From an uncultured Granulosicoccaceae bacterium (GTDB taxonomy: Bacteria; Pseudomonadota; Gammaproteobacteria; Granulosicoccales; Granulosicoccaceae), in NCBI GenBank assembly GCA_937951695.1, contig CALFBL010000115.1, positions 1 to 9,227 on the forward strand: DNA of 9,227 nucleotides, given 5' to 3'. Positions 1 through 6,692 of this stretch are shown one piece after another; within the stretch, counting starts at the first letter, position 1; every line of letters begins with the position of its first letter. The notes below the pieces were generated by a model. It ran no database searches, was not told the origin of the DNA, and saw only the letters and a program-made list of their open reading frames with translations. The position numbers and the translations under genes are program-made.

Positions 1-1
1 C

Positions 2-139
2 GAGCAATTCCCCGAAGAGGTCGCTTATAGACGTCTTTACGCCTCGTTATTGATCGAGGAAGACCAGCTTAGTAAGGCTCGGGCGCCCGGGTCTGGCTTT
101 GGCGGGTGCTCATCACCGCCTTCTACGTGCGTAAAGTAA
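2..139 (+). other. Open frame entering from the left edge, possible 3' end of an unknown gene
   Basis: A frame beginning at base 2 is open from the window edge to a TAA at 137-139, 45 codons. Its first 23 or so residues (EQFPEEVAYRRLYASLL and onward to EEDQL) have the composition and codon use of real protein. The remaining part is simply the antisense of the conserved GGDEHPPKPDP region of the phosphatase gene on the other strand, so it is unlikely to be ancestral coding sequence there. It may be the tail of a convergent gene joined to the phosphatase remnant. I do not recognise the family, and with so little sequence it could be chance. Confidence 0.25.
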
Positions 140-510
140 CGCGCCAATTGCGTCGTTTCCAACAGAATATCAGCCGAGCGGCGACTGGCTCCTGTGAACA
201 CCGCTAACTCAACTTTCGATTCAAGCGCCTGAAGACAATTCAAAATGCCTGGATAGCTCGACACCGCATCGGCCCTGCCGGCAAGCGCGTCGTAGAAAAA
301 ATCCATCTCATCAACCAAGGCTTCACGTCCAATAAGGTGGGCTATCACCTTTTCCGGTACACCCAGACGATAGCATTCAAAAATCTCATCCCGGCTATAG
401 CCTGGGCGGCCAAATTTCGCCGCTGTCTCGATAAAACTGTCCGGCACCGCTGAGGTACTTTGCAACAGCGTTCCATCCATATCCCAAATGATTAAATCAA
501 GCTCATACAC
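37..510 (-). CDS. HAD-superfamily hydrolase, phosphoglycolate-phosphatase-like, C-terminally truncated
   Basis: The protein reads as a class I HAD phosphatase. Motif I is DMDGTLL near residues 10-16, carrying the nucleophile Asp and the acid/base Asp. A helical cap follows at about 20-85. Motif II is the Thr of VFTGAS (about 104-109) and motif III the Lys of KPDP (about 138-141). Family members usually continue 60-70 residues to motif IV (GDxxxD, Mg2+ binding), but this frame runs only 16 more atypical residues and stops, giving 157 residues against about 210-220. The frame extends upstream to a TTG at 528. I prefer the GTG at 510 because AAGGA (518-522) lies 7 bases upstream of it and because motif I would then sit at the usual distance from the N-terminus. 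Without motif IV, normal Mg2+-dependent catalysis is doubtful, so this may be a pseudogene. Substrate cannot be told. There is no obvious operon partner. Confidence 0.7.
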   Translation of the reverse strand: MYELDLIIWDMDGTLLQSTSAVPDSFIETAAKFGRPGYSRDEIFECYRLGVPEKVIAHLIGREALVDEMDFFYDALAGRADAVSSYPGILNCLQALESKVELAVFTGASRRSADILLETTQLARYFTHVEGGDEHPPKPDPGARALLSWSSSINNEA

Positions 511-517
511 AGCATTA

Positions 518-522
518 TCCTT
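518..522 (-). promoter_or_regulatory. Shine-Dalgarno deciding a GTG start for the HAD gene
   Basis: AAGGA on the minus strand, 7 bases before the GTG at 508-510. The alternative TTG at 526-528 has no such motif, and the AAGGA lies inside the longer frame. This favours the shorter protein. Confidence 0.55.
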
Positions 523-643
523 TCGCAAATTAATAACCTTAAAGACGTTAATGAAGCAATCTGTTTTCGGTTGTGTGTAGCCGTCTGCGTTAGCTCTTCA
601 AGTTATCAGACGCTAGAAGTGTTGTTACACAATTGAGCGGTTC

Positions 644-670
644 AAGGTGTGAAAGTCTAAGGTGTAAAAG
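644..670. repeat. Short direct repeat AAGGTGTRAAAG x2
   Basis: Two 12-bp copies differing at one base, starting 15 bp apart, in non-coding DNA. A pair at this spacing could be a tandem protein-binding site, but it is short enough to be chance. No promoter elements are clear next to it. Confidence 0.35.
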
Positions 671-695
671 CTACGACAAAGTCGCTTGATCTGCC

Positions 696-905
696 GTGCA
701 CTGTGCGACCAAGTCGAGCGCTGTAGTTTCGGTTTTGGCCCGAAACGGTACTAGCCATATCTTAGCAAATGTCCGCTTTGCAGAATCAATGGCGATTCAA
801 ATAGAAAGCTCGCCGCCTAGTCTAGACTATTCAGAGTTAACTGAAATTCTTCCGGTTAAGTACACTGCTGTGCTGCCGAGCTACCGCGGCTGTGGGGCCT
901 TGTAA
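696..905 (+). CDS. Doubtful small ORF, unknown
   Basis: A GTG-started frame of 69 codons in an otherwise empty interval. I see no Shine-Dalgarno motif before the GTG, no signal peptide, no membrane segment and no motif I recognise. Its composition is mixed and includes scattered Cys and Arg. It could be a remnant or a chance frame. It is listed because nothing else occupies this stretch. Confidence 0.12.
   Translation: MHCATKSSAVVSVLARNGTSHILANVRFAESMAIQIESSPPSLDYSELTEILPVKYTAVLPSYRGCGAL
818..829. repeat. 12-bp perfect palindrome TAGTCTAGACTA
   Basis: The twelve bases read identically on both strands. A perfect palindrome with no spacer is a plausible dimeric-regulator or restriction-type site, but its distance from any gene start argues against an operator. 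It is probably incidental. Confidence 0.25.
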
Positions 906-1006
906 AAATTAATCCTTCGATGCAGCTAAGGCTATTCAGCCCTCGACAGCAACTAGGTTACTCACCCATTGCGTAACCCAGTCGCACTTTAGTTATCTAG
1001 GGTACT

Positions 1007-2368
1007 TCAGTTGTCAAAAGCACCGAGCCTAATCCAAGCTCTCATCAACTCAGTCATTTCAGGACCACCAAGGTTTCGCAGAGAGCCTTCAAGCTCAGAT
1101 ACTATAGAGCTTTCTTCAACGATATATGGTGTAACGAAATTAATTCCCTGGCTCGATACTCGCGTCATGAGATCTGTAAACAGAACTTCACTATCTACCC
1201 AATCGGAATGACATCGTGTGCAACGTTGCTCAACAAATGAACTTGCAACGGAAGTAAACGTTACTGGCACTAAAGAATCGACGACTAATGGGTCACTGGA
1301 TGCTCGTACTTCGTTGTAATTGCTCACACCATCGAGGTCTTCATCAAAATGGTAGAAGTTGAAGCGCTGAGATACATATTGGATATTTTCCGCGCTGTTG
1401 GTTCCAGTTCGATAGGTTATGGAGAAATCCGCAAGCGGGATGCGCCCATTGTCTGAGGAAAATAATACGTTTAACGGTTGCTGAGTATCCTTTGGTAAAT
1501 CCATTACGGCTGTCCACGACTCATCGCCAATCCAAGTGGCCAGTACTTCTTCATCACCCCAGGTAATTTTTACCTGTAAAGAATCTGACATGACAGGTAG
1601 CACCGTTACATCAAAATACACACTGACCAAATCAGAAGGTGGTAAGGCTGGTTCCGTGAACGCAAGTGGATCCGTTCCCGATAGGGATTCCTCTAAGTTA
1701 CTAAAGCCATCGCCATCTGCATCGTACTGAACGGTCTCAAACTGATCTGGATATATCTCAAGGGTCTGTGTTGGGCTTGTCCCTGTACTGAAGTCAGTTT
1801 CATAAGTTCCAAGAACTAGTGCCCCGTTACCATCGAAAAAAGTTACGCTTAAACGGTTATCAGTGTCGACAGGGAATATATCTGTTGCTCTCCAGGTTTC
1901 ATCAATAAGCCAAGCAGCGTTAATGGTTTTATCGCCCCAACGAAGCTGAACTTGCAGTTCATTTGAGACGAAATCAGGAACAATGATGTCGAAGACAACG
2001 CGAGTTTCTGTCGTTGCCTCTGTAATGGTTTCTATTTCAGGAGGTGGCGGTGTGGTTTGAGTTGGAATTGATGGTGTGATTGGAGCTGTCGTTACTTCGT
2101 TTGAATCATCAGAAGGTGTCACGACATCCTGTGTTTCATTATCCTCGACAGTGTCGTCGTCAACCGTTAGAGAAGTAATTTCTCCGTCATTCGGATTGTC
2201 GGAAGCCAACTCTTGAGAACCCTCAGACGCGGCTCCTGAAACAGAACCTGAACCTGAACCTGAACCTGAACATGCAGATAGAATGAAAGTACTCAATACC
2301 AACGCAATTGTATGCAGTAATAATTTAGGCTTTGAAAAATTAGAAAGTATTGAGGATTTGGAAGACAT
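1007..2368 (-). CDS. Exported lipoprotein with two tandem beta modules, TSP3-like Ca2+ loops and a C-terminal c-type heme domain
   Basis: This 453-residue protein begins with a lipoprotein signal: hydrophobic stretch at about 15-32 and lipobox LSAC with the lipidated Cys at 33. A Gly-Ser run (34-42) and an acidic, Thr/Pro-rich linker follow to about 120. Two homologous modules come next, about 124-234 and 249-360. They share LQVQLRWGD (138-146) / LQVKITWGD (264-272), a W(L/I)xDE(S/T)W segment, and a closing acidic loop DADGDGFSNLEE...GTDP (216-234) / DEDLDGVSNYNE...SSDP (342-360). These loops resemble thrombospondin type 3/EF-hand-like Ca2+ sites. The C-terminal part (about 368-453) carries CTRCH at 383-387, a covalent c-heme motif, with Met438 and Met442 as possible distal ligands, and ends in a helix like those of small cytochrome c domains. 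It is probably an outer-membrane-anchored electron-transfer or redox-sensing protein; its partner is unknown. The start is ATG; the Shine-Dalgarno is weak. The gene stands alone. Confidence 0.85.
   Translation of the reverse strand: MSSKSSILSNFSKPKLLLHTIALVLSTFILSACSGSGSGSGSVSGAASEGSQELASDNPNDGEITSLTVDDDTVEDNETQDVVTPSDDSNEVTTAPITPSIPTQTTPPPPEIETITEATTETRVVFDIIVPDFVSNELQVQLRWGDKTINAAWLIDETWRATDIFPVDTDNRLSVTFFDGNGALVLGTYETDFSTGTSPTQTLEIYPDQFETVQYDADGDGFSNLEESLSGTDPLAFTEPALPPSDLVSVYFDVTVLPVMSDSLQVKITWGDEEVLATWIGDESWTAVMDLPKDTQQPLNVLFSSDNGRIPLADFSITYRTGTNSAENIQYVSQRFNFYHFDEDLDGVSNYNEVRASSDPLVVDSLVPVTFTSVASSFVEQRCTRCHSDWVDSEVLFTDLMTRVSSQGINFVTPYIVEESSIVSELEGSLRNLGGPEMTELMRAWIRLGAFDN
2244..2267 (-). 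repeat. Hexanucleotide tandem repeat inside the lipoprotein gene
   Basis: Four perfect copies of GAACCT on the + strand (AGGTTC on the coding strand) with a partial fifth, encoding the Gly-Ser run directly after the lipidated cysteine. The unit is a multiple of three, so copy-number change would alter linker length without breaking the frame. Confidence 0.8.
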
Positions 2369-2607
2369 ATTTGTGTACTCGAATGGAGTGACTCGGCATG
2401 CGGGTTCATTGAATCGAGGAACAGAAGCGCAGTTGCTACGGTCAATGATGTAACGAAGTTATCATCGGAGTTGCCGCAGTAAATTGCGTATTAGGGGTTA
2501 TGGGTAATGCTACCATCCGCTACTGCGTAAAATGAGGATCAATGCGTGACTTTGGGCCATTAAGGGGTGCTCTATAGTTCGTTGTACCAGTTCTATAAGC
2601 CGGTCCT

Positions 2608-2838
2608 ATGAATGTCTTTTCTGGTTTGGTGTCAACTTATTTACTTTGCCTCTGTCGCAGTGATGTAGTATTTGGCTCTGGTAACGTAAAGCATCCAGTG
2701 TTACTGGCATCGGAACATTTTTTTGAATTTGATCAAAAGGGAGAAATTGAAAGCCCTCTTACGGTCAATTTTACTGAATCGATGCTTGCCGCCGAGGCGA
2801 TTTTTCTCAAATTAAACGCAGACCCCTGTGTCGACTGA
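2608..2838 (+). CDS. Doubtful small ORF, unknown
   Basis: An ATG-started frame of 76 codons without a recognisable Shine-Dalgarno. The N-terminus is mildly hydrophobic with two Cys in LLCLC. The second half (HFFEFDQKGEIE through FTESMLAAEAIFLKL) has a protein-like alternation of charged and hydrophobic residues, and this is the only reason to keep it. It has no family resemblance I can name. It could be a small gene, a decayed fragment or chance. Confidence 0.18.
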   Translation: MNVFSGLVSTYLLCLCRSDVVFGSGNVKHPVLLASEHFFEFDQKGEIESPLTVNFTESMLAAEAIFLKLNADPCVD

Positions 2839-2869
2839 TATTCTGCTCGTCGCGTGCACGCTGATAAAT

Positions 2870-2875
2870 TATACT
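2870..2875 (+). promoter_or_regulatory. Candidate -10 box for anmK-murQ
   Basis: TATACT matches the sigma70 consensus at five of six positions and lies 29 bases before the GTG start. No good -35 is present at 16-18 bp, so either an activator is needed or the match is chance. Confidence 0.35.
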
Positions 2876-2904
2876 GACAACCGCTTCATTCCCAAACATT
2901 ACCC

Positions 2905-4020
2905 GTGAATCATGAACTTTACATAGGCTTGATGTCAGGCACGAGCCTTGACGCTATTGATGCTGTTGTGGTTTCGATTAACAGCACCTGTGCACTTCAA
3001 GCAAGTCATACCGTAGCGATACCTAGTGATCTTCGTCAACAGATCCTAAAGATCAGCTCAAACCACCCGATTACGATAACTGATATTGGCACTATTGATC
3101 ACACGTTGGCAAAGCTGTATACAACCGCGGTAATTGAATTACTTGAACAGGCACAAATACCCGCTAGCAGTATTACGGCTATTGGCAACCACGGGCAATC
3201 TGTTTGTCATCAGCCCACGGGGGCGTCACCCTTTACGGTCCAGCTAGGCGATGCCAACCTGATCGCCGCATTGACCGGTATTGATACCATTGCCGACTTC
3301 CGCCGAATGGATATGGCACTCGGAGGTCAGGGCGCACCTTTGGCATCCGCCTTTCACCAGTACTTGTTTCAACCGCGTGACTCGACAACCGTTGTACTTA
3401 ATATCGGTGGGATTGCCAACGTCACGGTCATTGATACCCAAGGCAAGGTAACAGGCTTTGATACCGGCCCCGGTAACCTATTGATGGACACTTGGTGCGA
3501 ACGGCACATCGGCAAACCCTATGATCACAATGCCGCCTGGGCAGAACAGGGGGAAGTTAATCATGCGCTATTGGGCCAATTCATCTCTGATGATTACTTA
3601 TCAAAACCTCCGCCAAAAAGTACCGGACGAGAACACTACAACGCACGTTGGCTTGAGAGCCAAATCACCGGCACACTATTACCGCAGGATGTTCAACGAA
3701 CGCTTTGTGAATTTACAGCGCTCTGCGTTGCCAAACAGTTACACAACTATCAACACGGAAGCTGTTGTGAAGTTCTTGTCTGTGGTGGAGGCGCAAACAA
3801 TCCTCTACTGATGCTACGGCTACAACATCATCTATCAAAATGGCGTGTCATCCCCACATCCAAACGTGGTATCCCGGTCGACTACATGGAAGCGATGGCG
3901 TTTGCTTGGCTTGCCCGTCAACGCATGCACAATTTGCCAAGCAATCTGCCATCGGTCACCGGAGCTACAAAAAGAGCGTCACTTGGCATTCTCTATAGCG
4001 CACCAGGACTCAACGCATGA
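2905..4020 (+). CDS. anmK: Anhydro-N-acetylmuramic acid kinase
   Basis: AnmK is a cytoplasmic enzyme that uses ATP to hydrolyse and phosphorylate 1,6-anhydro-MurNAc, released from recycled cell-wall fragments, giving MurNAc-6-phosphate. At 371 residues it matches the usual length (about 370). Family signatures are all present: N-terminal GLMSGTSLDAID (8-19), GNHGQSVCHQP (94-104), IADFRRMDMALGGQGAPL (129-146), LNIGGIANVTV (165-175), GFDTGPGN (184-191, whose Asp186 corresponds to the conserved catalytic Asp), CGGGANNPLL (293-302) and the C-terminal EAMAFAWLA (329-337). These belong to the ASKHA (actin/hexokinase-like) fold. The start is GTG, since the MNHELYIGLMSG beginning fits the family, but no clear Shine-Dalgarno precedes it. 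The stop overlaps the murQ start (ATGA), so the next pathway enzyme is translationally coupled. Confidence 0.96.
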   Translation: MNHELYIGLMSGTSLDAIDAVVVSINSTCALQASHTVAIPSDLRQQILKISSNHPITITDIGTIDHTLAKLYTTAVIELLEQAQIPASSITAIGNHGQSVCHQPTGASPFTVQLGDANLIAALTGIDTIADFRRMDMALGGQGAPLASAFHQYLFQPRDSTTVVLNIGGIANVTVIDTQGKVTGFDTGPGNLLMDTWCERHIGKPYDHNAAWAEQGEVNHALLGQFISDDYLSKPPPKSTGREHYNARWLESQITGTLLPQDVQRTLCEFTALCVAKQLHNYQHGSCCEVLVCGGGANNPLLMLRLQHHLSKWRVIPTSKRGIPVDYMEAMAFAWLARQRMHNLPSNLPSVTGATKRASLGILYSAPGLNA

Positions 4021-4949
4021 GTGATGAGCTACTAAACACACTTTCAACACTGGTATCGGAAGAACGCAATCCAGCGACCATGGATCTGGATACCCTGGAC
4101 ACTTTGGAGCTGGTCAGCAGAATTAACAATCAGGATAAACGGGTACCACTGGCCATTGAAAAAGAACTCCCACAGATTGCAAAAGCCGTAGATCTAATAA
4201 CCGAAGCGTTTAAATGTGGGGGACGACTTATCTATGTCGGTGCAGGTACCAGTGGCAGGCTGGGCGTCCTCGACGCTACTGAATGCCCACCCACATTTGG
4301 CGTCAATGAAAATGCCGTCATCGCTTTAATTGCTGGAGGCGAAGACGCTGTGTTCCGATCCTTAGAAAGTGCAGAAGACTCACCGGAGATGGGGCGGCAA
4401 GATCTGCTTAGAAAGACGCTTGTCAAGAAGGATGTGGTAGTTGGAATCGCAGCGAGTGGACGTACGCCCTACGTAGTCGGTGCGCTGCAATACGCCACAT
4501 CCATCGGTGCGAAAACGGTCGCGCTAGCCTGCAACACGGGTTCGGAGATAGCGCGCTATGCAGACATTGCAATAACACCGGTGGTTGGGCCTGAAGTCTT
4601 AACGGGGTCTACACGATTAAAATCTGGTACCGCTCAGAAACTGGTGCTTAACATGCTTACAACAGCCAGCATGGTGCGAGGCGGCAAGTGCTATCAGAAC
4701 CTGATGGTGGACATAAAGGCCACCAATGCAAAACTGGTTGCTCGCGCCATACGAATTGTCATGCAAGCAACCGAGTGCAGTAAAAAAGAAGCCTCTGATG
4801 TGCTTCAACAAAGTCAGTATGAGGTAAAACCAGCTATTCTAATGCAACTCACAAATTCATCCTATGCAGATGCAATCAACACACTAGCGGAGCATTCAGG
4901 ACATCTGCGCACAGCTATCAGTACGCAGCACGAATCAACCGAGAATTAG
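4017..4949 (+). CDS. murQ: N-acetylmuramic acid 6-phosphate etherase
   Basis: MurQ cleaves the lactyl ether of MurNAc-6-phosphate, giving GlcNAc-6-phosphate and D-lactate, the step directly after AnmK. The 310-residue length is near the usual 300. It has the typical N-terminus (ERNPATMDLDTL, 16-27), then the SIS domain with YVGAGTSGRLGVLDATECPPTFG (73-95, holding the conserved Glu89), GGEDA (107-111), an acidic ESAED (117-121) in the region of the second conserved acidic residue, GIAASGRTPYVVGAL, TGSTRLKSGTAQKLVLNML and the VDIKATNAKL stretch. The last 60 or so residues form the small helical domain typical of the family. The ATG overlaps the anmK stop by four bases, and AGGA (4005-4008) sits 8 bases upstream inside anmK. 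No nagA or PTS gene is next to it. It converges on the ltaE end 28 bases away with no terminator hairpin visible between. Confidence 0.96.
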   Translation: MSDELLNTLSTLVSEERNPATMDLDTLDTLELVSRINNQDKRVPLAIEKELPQIAKAVDLITEAFKCGGRLIYVGAGTSGRLGVLDATECPPTFGVNENAVIALIAGGEDAVFRSLESAEDSPEMGRQDLLRKTLVKKDVVVGIAASGRTPYVVGALQYATSIGAKTVALACNTGSEIARYADIAITPVVGPEVLTGSTRLKSGTAQKLVLNMLTTASMVRGGKCYQNLMVDIKATNAKLVARAIRIVMQATECSKKEASDVLQQSQYEVKPAILMQLTNSSYADAINTLAEHSGHLRTAISTQHESTEN

Positions 4950-4977
4950 TCCTGTGGAACCACGACACTCAGAATGA

Positions 4978-5994
4978 TTAATAGCGTTGAAAGAAATCAA
5001 CAATCACCTTCACCGCCTGGGCTAATTCTTCATCGCTAACATCACAGTGCGTTACCAGCCGTGCTCCGTAGGTTGATGCGGACATCAGCACACCGTGTTT
5101 GGCACAGTGACTCACGAGGGCGTCACCGACACGGGCTTCAAATTCCAGCCAGACCATATTGGTTTGAGTCCAGCCGGGTTTAACCGTCACACCAGGCAAA
5201 TGATCGAGGTGCGCTGCGAGTTCCTGAGCACGCCGGTGATCGTCTGACAAGCGGGCAAAACCTCTATCCAGAGCAACTAAACAGGCGGCGGCCAACACAC
5301 CCGCCTGGCGCATACCACCTCCAGTTACCTTACGCCAACGGGTGGCTTCGTGAATGAAGGCTTTGCTACCAAGAAGTACAGAACCAACCGGTGCACCCAA
5401 GCCTTTCGACAAGCACAGAGACACGGTATCGAAAGGGGCAGCAACGGTTTCCAGCGACACATTCATGGCAACGGCAGCATTCGCCATACGAGCGCCGTCT
5501 AAATGCAACGATAGTTGATGCGTATCGGCTAATTCTCTTGCACGGTTCATATAAGCCACCGACTGAACCCGACCGTGCTGCGTATTTTCAAGACACAACA
5601 AACGCGTTCGGGCGAAATGCACATCGTCCGCTTTTATAACTTTGGCCACTTCATCCAGCGACAACTCTCCGTTGTCGCCAAACGCCACAGGCTGTGGTTG
5701 GATTCCGCCAAGTGCTGCCGCTCCCCCGCCTTCATATTTGTAAGTGTGCGCGTCGTGACCGACGATGTACTCATCCCCTCGTTGGCAATGCGTGAGCAAT
5801 GCCACCAGATTCGACTGCGTGCCGCTGCACAAGAACAACGCAGCTTCGTGACCAAGACGCTCCGCTGCAACTGCCTGCAAACGATTAACCGTTGGGTCAT
5901 CGCCGTACACATCATCACCAACCTCTGCCCTTGCCATCGCCTGACGCATCGCATCACTGGGCCGGGTCACGGTATCACTGCGTAAATCGATCAA
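4978..5994 (-). CDS. ltaE: Low-specificity L-threonine aldolase
   Basis: This PLP-dependent cytoplasmic enzyme cleaves L-threonine and L-allo-threonine to glycine and acetaldehyde. The length of 338 residues fits the family (E. coli LtaE about 333). The sequence opens with MIDLRSDTVTRPS and has VGDDVYGDDPTVNRL (25-39), FLCSGTQSNLVAL (54-66), HTYKYEGGGAAALGG (83-97), LENTQHG (135-141), LHLDGAR (163-169, whose Asp166 binds the PLP pyridine nitrogen) and SLCLSKGLGAPVGS (192-205) with Lys197 as the Schiff-base lysine. The start is TTG at 5992-5994, since no ATG fits, with AAGGA (6002-6006) 7 bases upstream. It is the last gene of the minus-strand unit, 17 bases after the thiamine pyrophosphokinase stop. 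That spacing implies co-transcription, although no metabolic link between the two is obvious beyond cofactor chemistry. Confidence 0.95.
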   Translation of the reverse strand: MIDLRSDTVTRPSDAMRQAMARAEVGDDVYGDDPTVNRLQAVAAERLGHEAALFLCSGTQSNLVALLTHCQRGDEYIVGHDAHTYKYEGGGAAALGGIQPQPVAFGDNGELSLDEVAKVIKADDVHFARTRLLCLENTQHGRVQSVAYMNRARELADTHQLSLHLDGARMANAAVAMNVSLETVAAPFDTVSLCLSKGLGAPVGSVLLGSKAFIHEATRWRKVTGGGMRQAGVLAAACLVALDRGFARLSDDHRRAQELAAHLDHLPGVTVKPGWTQTNMVWLEFEARVGDALVSHCAKHGVLMSASTYGARLVTHCDVSDEELAQAVKVIVDFFQRY

Positions 5995-6001
5995 GGTTGT
6001 T

Positions 6002-6006
6002 TCCTT
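6002..6006 (-). promoter_or_regulatory. Shine-Dalgarno for the TTG start of ltaE
   Basis: AAGGA on the minus strand, 7 bases before TTG at 5992-5994 and within the 17-base gap after the upstream stop codon. An in-frame TGA just upstream (out of frame with the previous gene) limits further extension. This fixes the start on TTG. Confidence 0.65.
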
Positions 6007-6011
6007 AAGGC

Positions 6012-6692
6012 CTAATACGATGGTTCATGGACCACACAGACCAACAATCGGCCAGATTGGACCGATACGCGTACCGCTGTGCCTACCGCCGTTGTAGAAC
6101 ACGTCTCACGACTAGCGACCAGATTACTCAAGCCCAACGTGCTGCCACCCATCAACCGAGCATCGAGCAATGGGTACTCCAAGCCTGAAGTGTTCACGCC
6201 CGACACAGATTCTCGCGAGAATAAACTGATCGTGGTTTTGGGCGCTAATGACGCATCGAAGGCTAACGATGCGTGCACCAGGTGTGCCGCAATTGTCTCA
6301 TCGACAACGGTAAGCGCAAAAGGCCAATCCTGTTGCAATGCCAACATCCAGTTAAACAGGGAATGATCGGTACGCCCGCCAGAGGCCGCCAGTAATGTCA
6401 CCTCGCAATAGCCTGCGTCTACCAATTCAAGCAAAGTCAATTCGAGGTCACTACGGTTTTTTTTCGGTGGATGTGCGCGTAGCTCGGACCCTCCGGCTAC
6501 CGCCTTCTCCAAAACCATCGGGGGTACGCTATCGCAGTCACCCACAATAACCTTGGGTGTCAATTCACAGCTGGCCGCATGCACCAAACCACCGTCTGCA
6601 CACCAGACATCCATTTCGTCCGCACCGGTCACGTATTGCAAGCTCGATCGGCTAAACGACCCTGCAGCAAACACCAGAGCTCGATTTTGCAC
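6012..6692 (-). CDS. Thiamine pyrophosphokinase
   Basis: The family transfers pyrophosphate from ATP to thiamine, making the cofactor thiamine diphosphate in one step in the cytosol. The 226-residue length is normal. Visible motifs are ADGG (32-35), VIVGDCDSV (48-56, acidic Mg2+/ATP site), the KKNRSDLELTLLEL stretch (77-90, corresponding to the family's K-x-x-(T/S)DxE), SGGRTDH (104-110), then a C-terminal beta domain with LMGGSTLGLSN (180-190) and GRLLVCV near the end. The start is GTG at 6690-6692, overlapping the preceding gene's TAG by one base (TAGTG). No separate Shine-Dalgarno is seen, so translation probably depends on coupling. An organism using this enzyme can salvage thiamine directly; no thiamine-biosynthesis gene or TPP riboswitch is seen nearby. 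No standard symbol is certain for this bacterial form (thiN or tpk are used). Confidence 0.9.
   Translation of the reverse strand: MQNRALVFAAGSFSRSSLQYVTGADEMDVWCADGGLVHAASCELTPKVIVGDCDSVPPMVLEKAVAGGSELRAHPPKKNRSDLELTLLELVDAGYCEVTLLAASGGRTDHSLFNWMLALQQDWPFALTVVDETIAAHLVHASLAFDASLAPKTTISLFSRESVSGVNTSGLEYPLLDARLMGGSTLGLSNLVASRETCSTTAVGTAVRVSVQSGRLLVCVVHEPSY

Larger units (their letters stand above)
529..1006. other. Mostly non-coding region between the HAD gene and the lipoprotein gene
   Basis: No recognisable gene or RNA is visible. It holds a 12-bp direct repeat with one mismatch (AAGGTGTGAAAG at 644-655, AAGGTGTAAAAG at 659-670; 15-bp period), a 12-bp perfect palindrome at 818-829 (TAGTCTAGACTA) and a 6-bp inverted repeat GGTTAC/GTAACC (956-961 and 973-978) with an 11-base loop but no T-run. 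The upstream sequences of the HAD gene must lie at its left end, although I see no convincing -35/-10 pair. The 3' untranslated part of the lipoprotein gene lies at its right end. A 69-codon + frame inside it is listed separately. Confidence 0.5.
2369..2904. other. Mostly non-coding interval upstream of both the lipoprotein gene and anmK
   Basis: This 536-bp stretch separates divergently read genes and must carry promoters for both. On the + side, TATACT at 2870-2875 is a good -10 candidate for anmK. On the minus side I find a TTGACC but no fitting -10, so I call no promoter for the lipoprotein gene. One 76-codon + frame (2608-2838) is listed separately. No RNA gene, terminator or long repeat is evident. 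Confidence 0.5.

Noticed and set aside
37..510. MupP-like MurNAc-6-phosphate phosphatase linked to anmK/murQ
   Set aside because: It is HAD-like, but generic motifs do not distinguish substrate. The protein is truncated, on the opposite strand and more than 2 kb from anmK.
956..978. Hairpin GGTTAC...GTAACC as terminator of the lipoprotein gene
   Set aside because: A 6-bp stem with an 11-base loop and no T-run on either strand is too weak.
4950..4977. Bidirectional terminator between convergent murQ and ltaE
   Set aside because: Only a GTGG/CCAC match with a 2-base loop is present, which cannot fold, and no T-run follows.
5575..5985. 136-codon + frame opposite ltaE
   Set aside because: It is antisense to a clearly identified aldolase and contains no recognisable domain.
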